DNA from: Candidatus Gerdarchaeota archaeon
GTDB taxonomy: Archaea; Asgardarchaeota; Heimdallarchaeia; JABLTI01
DNA: 11,991 nt
Assembly (NCBI GenBank): GCA_016839405.1
Contig: JAEOUJ010000247.1
Location: 1-11,991 of the forward strand
Direction: 5' to 3'
Shown here: in pieces, positions 9,793-11,991 of the stretch
How the letters are laid out: each line of letters opens with the position of its first letter
Position numbering within the stretch: the stretch's first letter is position 1
Made by a program: the position numbers and the translations under genes
Notes under the pieces: generated by a model
Database searches by the model: none
The model's input: the letters and a program-made list of their open reading frames with translations, nothing else
What the model was told of the DNA's origin: nothing

Positions 9793-11199
9793 TTGCAAAA
9801 AGTGGATCGGAAAATCGTCCCACGCGAATATCAAAAACTAATCTTAGATTTAATTCAATTTCATATTTCAAATTATAAAAGTGTTTTATTGGAACTAGAC
9901 TGTGGCATGGGGAAAAGAGTTATTACTTATGAATTATTGACTTCACTTTTCCCAAATAAGAGAATAATATTAGTTGTATTATCATCATCATCTTTACATG
10001 AAACAAGAGATTTTTTACAAAATGAATATGGTGGAGTAGAAGGATTTAATTGGATTGGTCCTGGTATAAGTAATTCTTATGCTCAAAAAATTTTACAATC
10101 AAGTAGAGTTATTTTATGTACACCACAGAAACTAGCTAATATCTTGAAAAAATCTCCTATAGGAACAGCTGATTCATTTGATTTTCTTATTATTAATGAA
10201 GTTGATAAATTGATTAGAAGAGTTGGTTCCAAGCGGGTTTTGGTTTTTCCATGGTCAGAACTTCTTACAACTTTTAATAAATCAAAGATTATAGGAATGT
10301 CGGGAACCTTACGTGATTCACACTTCATCTTAGATCAAGATCAAATGGAAATAAGAAAAGAATTAGATACATTAGTGCAATTTATCCCTGAAGTTGAAAT
10401 TATCTATATGGATTATTTAGCTGGAACAGATATAACGAAATTTACTAATGATACAATTATTGAAACTGTTCCTGTAGATGATCCATTCATTAGTCAATTA
10501 TCTGATATAATAACAGAACAATTAAAGGAAGCTTATAATGAAATTAAGAAGGAATTACAAGAGGAATCGCCATCTTATCTAGCTAAAGTTAAAGAATTAG
10601 GGCCTCAAGCTTTATTACAAGCACCTGTTTCTGAATCGATTAGAAGTAAAGCTTCTTCTTTGACTCTACTGCGAAAATATCTCTTTGCTATGGTTCCTAG
10701 TCAAATAAAGAAATTCCTATGGAAAGTGCCTGGTGTTGATCCCTCTATGTTGCCAGTAACACCACAAAAAATTCTGAAATCAGTAGAAATTGCTCAAAAT
10801 TCTAACAAAATTGTAATTCTTTGCTCTTATATCAAAACAGCTAAAGCTATTTATACCCAACTTAATCGAGCTAAAATTAAACCATTTCTATTAACCGGGC
10901 AAGTATTTGATAAAAATTCAGTTTTGAATGATTTCAGAAATTATAAGGGAAAAGCAGCTGTTATTATGTCCCCGATAGGTGAACGAGATATTGATTTACC
11001 TGAAGCTGATAAATTAATAATTTTTGATTGTGTACGTACCACCAAAACTGTTTACCAGCAAATTAAAAGAATACGTGGTGGTCGAGGAATTTTTCTATAT
11101 TACAATAAATCCTATGAGGCGAAAAAAATTCAACAAGTTATTTCCACACTTTTAGAGAGATATCCTTGGAGTACACAACTTATCTCTAGTGAAGAGTAA
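9793..11199 (+). CDS. Hef/FANCM-like superfamily 2 helicase with divergent motifs
   Basis: This 468-residue protein has two RecA-like domains. REYQ is at about 11-14; motif I is GMGKR (38-42), keeping Lys41 but with Arg in place of Thr/Ser; motif II reads NEVD (135-138) instead of DExD/H; motif III is SGT (170-172). Residues of about 205-335 form a mostly helical insert as in Hef and FANCM. The second RecA domain has KIVILCSYIKTAKAIYTQL (motif IV), GERDIDLPEAD (396-406) in place of the usual EGLDvP motif V, and QQIKRIRGGR (422-431) in place of QRRGRxGR. Order and spacing resemble archaeal Hef, which handles stalled replication forks, but there is no C-terminal ERCC4 nuclease or HhH region. 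ATP may still bind; hydrolysis is doubtful. The frame is intact, which suggests selection rather than decay. Starts with TTG and lies where rps12/rps7 are common in other archaea. Family placement rests on remembered motifs. Confidence 0.8.
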   Translation: MQKVDRKIVPREYQKLILDLIQFHISNYKSVLLELDCGMGKRVITYELLTSLFPNKRIILVVLSSSSLHETRDFLQNEYGGVEGFNWIGPGISNSYAQKILQSSRVILCTPQKLANILKKSPIGTADSFDFLIINEVDKLIRRVGSKRVLVFPWSELLTTFNKSKIIGMSGTLRDSHFILDQDQMEIRKELDTLVQFIPEVEIIYMDYLAGTDITKFTNDTIIETVPVDDPFISQLSDIITEQLKEAYNEIKKELQEESPSYLAKVKELGPQALLQAPVSESIRSKASSLTLLRKYLFAMVPSQIKKFLWKVPGVDPSMLPVTPQKILKSVEIAQNSNKIVILCSYIKTAKAIYTQLNRAKIKPFLLTGQVFDKNSVLNDFRNYKGKAAVIMSPIGERDIDLPEADKLIIFDCVRTTKTVYQQIKRIRGGRGIFLYYNKSYEAKKIQQVISTLLERYPWSTQLISSEE

Positions 11200-11202
11200 A
11201 TT

Positions 11203-11235
11203 ATGAATAAAAAGTAAGTTAAGCTTGAGCTTAAC
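11203..11235 (-). terminator. Hairpin terminator between convergent genes
   Basis: GTTAAGC (11218-11224) and GCTTAAC (11229-11235) form a perfect seven-base stem with a TTGA loop. Read on the minus strand it is followed by TTACTTTTTATTC (11217-11205), a T-run fitting termination of the minus-strand gene. On the plus strand the same hairpin follows the helicase-like gene and runs into DNA that is T-rich, so it could work both ways. Confidence 0.55.
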
Positions 11236-11254
11236 CTAAAGTATAATTACTGTA

Positions 11255-11980
11255 TTAATCTTCGTCTTTTTCTTCTTTCTTTTCTTTGATTTCTATTTGA
11301 TTTGGTATATCATTGATTAATTCTAATTGCAATTGTATTAGTTTATTCCATTGTTTAGCATTTTGAACTGCCCCAACATCAACAAAACCTTTTGCTTGAT
11401 CCAATAATTGATCAATGATTGCGAAGATTTTTTCTACAACTTGTTTACCTGCTTTATCAGCAACAGGTAATATCTTTTCTTGGTATTTTTTGATATTATC
11501 TTTAGTTACTTTTAACTCCATAGATAATTGATCTTGTTCTTTTGTGCTTACAGTTGTAAAGGCAATTGGGCTAATTGTTAATGTTTGTCTAAGATTTTTT
11601 GAATCGGAAAAGTTTAATCGAGCAGAAAGGTTAATTTGTTGATTTTCTTCTATGAGATTTTCTGATTTTACTATACATCTCCATGTCAAAGAAACAGCAG
11701 ATCCTTGAGGTAATTCATTTACTTTTAATTTACTAAATTCTCGAACAATTGTAATTTCCTTTTTAGGAACCATTTCTAGTTCAACGTTATGTGCTGTATC
11801 TTCTCCAATGTTTCTAATAAGAACTTGGATATCAAATGGCTCATCTACTTGAACTTCACCCTTAATTTTCAATTCGTACTCTAAAACAGGGAATTTTTGA
11901 GTTGCACTAATAAAACTCTCAACACCAAGTATTGTACGCTCGATATAAGAAGTAAATTCTGATAAACCACTGTTTGTCAT
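11255..11980 (-). CDS. Hypothetical protein: probable CARDB-like beta-sandwich plus helical region
   Basis: I do not recognise a named family. The 241-residue product has no signal peptide or membrane segment, so it is probably cytoplasmic. Residues of about 32-145 alternate short strands with the pattern of an immunoglobulin-like or CARDB domain: a strand such as LKIKGEVQVDEPFDIQVLIRN, then IGEDTAHNVELEM, and later SAVSLTWRCIVK. Residues of about 150-230 are predicted helical with regular hydrophobic spacing (ADKAGKQVVEKIFAIIDQLL), suggesting a coiled coil or helical bundle. The tail is lysine- and glutamate-rich (EKKEEKDED). It converges on the helicase-like gene with a shared hairpin between them. 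The ATG at 11980 has no visible ribosome site and the frame stays open to the window edge, so the true start may lie further upstream and the protein may be longer. Possible roles include a protein-binding adaptor; this is speculation. Confidence 0.72.
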   Translation of the reverse strand: MTNSGLSEFTSYIERTILGVESFISATQKFPVLEYELKIKGEVQVDEPFDIQVLIRNIGEDTAHNVELEMVPKKEITIVREFSKLKVNELPQGSAVSLTWRCIVKSENLIEENQQINLSARLNFSDSKNLRQTLTISPIAFTTVSTKEQDQLSMELKVTKDNIKKYQEKILPVADKAGKQVVEKIFAIIDQLLDQAKGFVDVGAVQNAKQWNKLIQLQLELINDIPNQIEIKEKKEEKDED

Positions 11981-11991
11981 TGCAGGAATTA

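Noticed and set aside
9614..9841. 75-codon open frame starting with TTG
   Set aside because: It has no ribosome site, overlaps the start of the helicase-like gene, has no recognisable domain, and covers the nested inverted repeats, which explain the base composition better.

Overview
The window is AT-rich archaeal DNA whose core is an RNA polymerase operon. The gene order rpoB - rpoA1 - rpoA2 - rpl30e - nusA, the undivided B subunit, the A subunit split into A' and A'', the archaeal L30e protein and a NusA made only of two KH domains are together diagnostic of Archaea. A Rag/Gtr-type small GTPase with a C-terminal roadblock domain lies divergently upstream. Small GTPases of this eukaryote-like kind abound in Asgard archaea (Promethearchaeota), so an AT-rich Asgard genome, perhaps Lokiarchaeia-like, is the most likely source. 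This lineage call is an inference and no species is assigned.

Layout. Positions 1-862 (minus) hold the Rag-like GTPase, cut by the left edge. Positions 863-1351 are a gene-free divergent spacer with a good archaeal TATA box for rpoB. Positions 1352-8617 (plus) encode RpoB, RpoA' and RpoA'' with 14-16 bp gaps and strong Shine-Dalgarno sites, so their production is probably tightly coupled. A 106 bp gap with a hairpin plus T-run and a TATA-like element separates rpoA2 from rpl30e (8724-9032), which is followed by nusA (9060-9512, GTG start). A T-tract after nusA probably ends the operon.

Positions 9513-9792 carry no credible protein gene. They hold a TATA-like box followed, at the expected distance, by a run of nested inverted repeats that are richer in G+C than their surroundings. 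I read this as a candidate structured RNA of unknown class. Immediately downstream, 9793-11199 (plus, TTG start) encodes a Hef/FANCM-like superfamily 2 helicase. It has no nuclease domain and departs from consensus in motifs I, II, V and VI. Converging on it, 11255-11980 (minus) encodes a probable beta-sandwich plus helical protein of unknown function, with a shared hairpin between the two stops.

How the genes work together. The three rpo genes make the catalytic core of RNA polymerase. L30e and NusA link it to translation and RNA binding, as in many archaeal operons. The usual flanking genes of this cluster, rpoH before rpoB and rps12/rps7 after nusA, are missing here. In their places stand the GTPase on one side and the RNA candidate plus divergent helicase on the other. 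Those two flanks are the parts most worth a second look.
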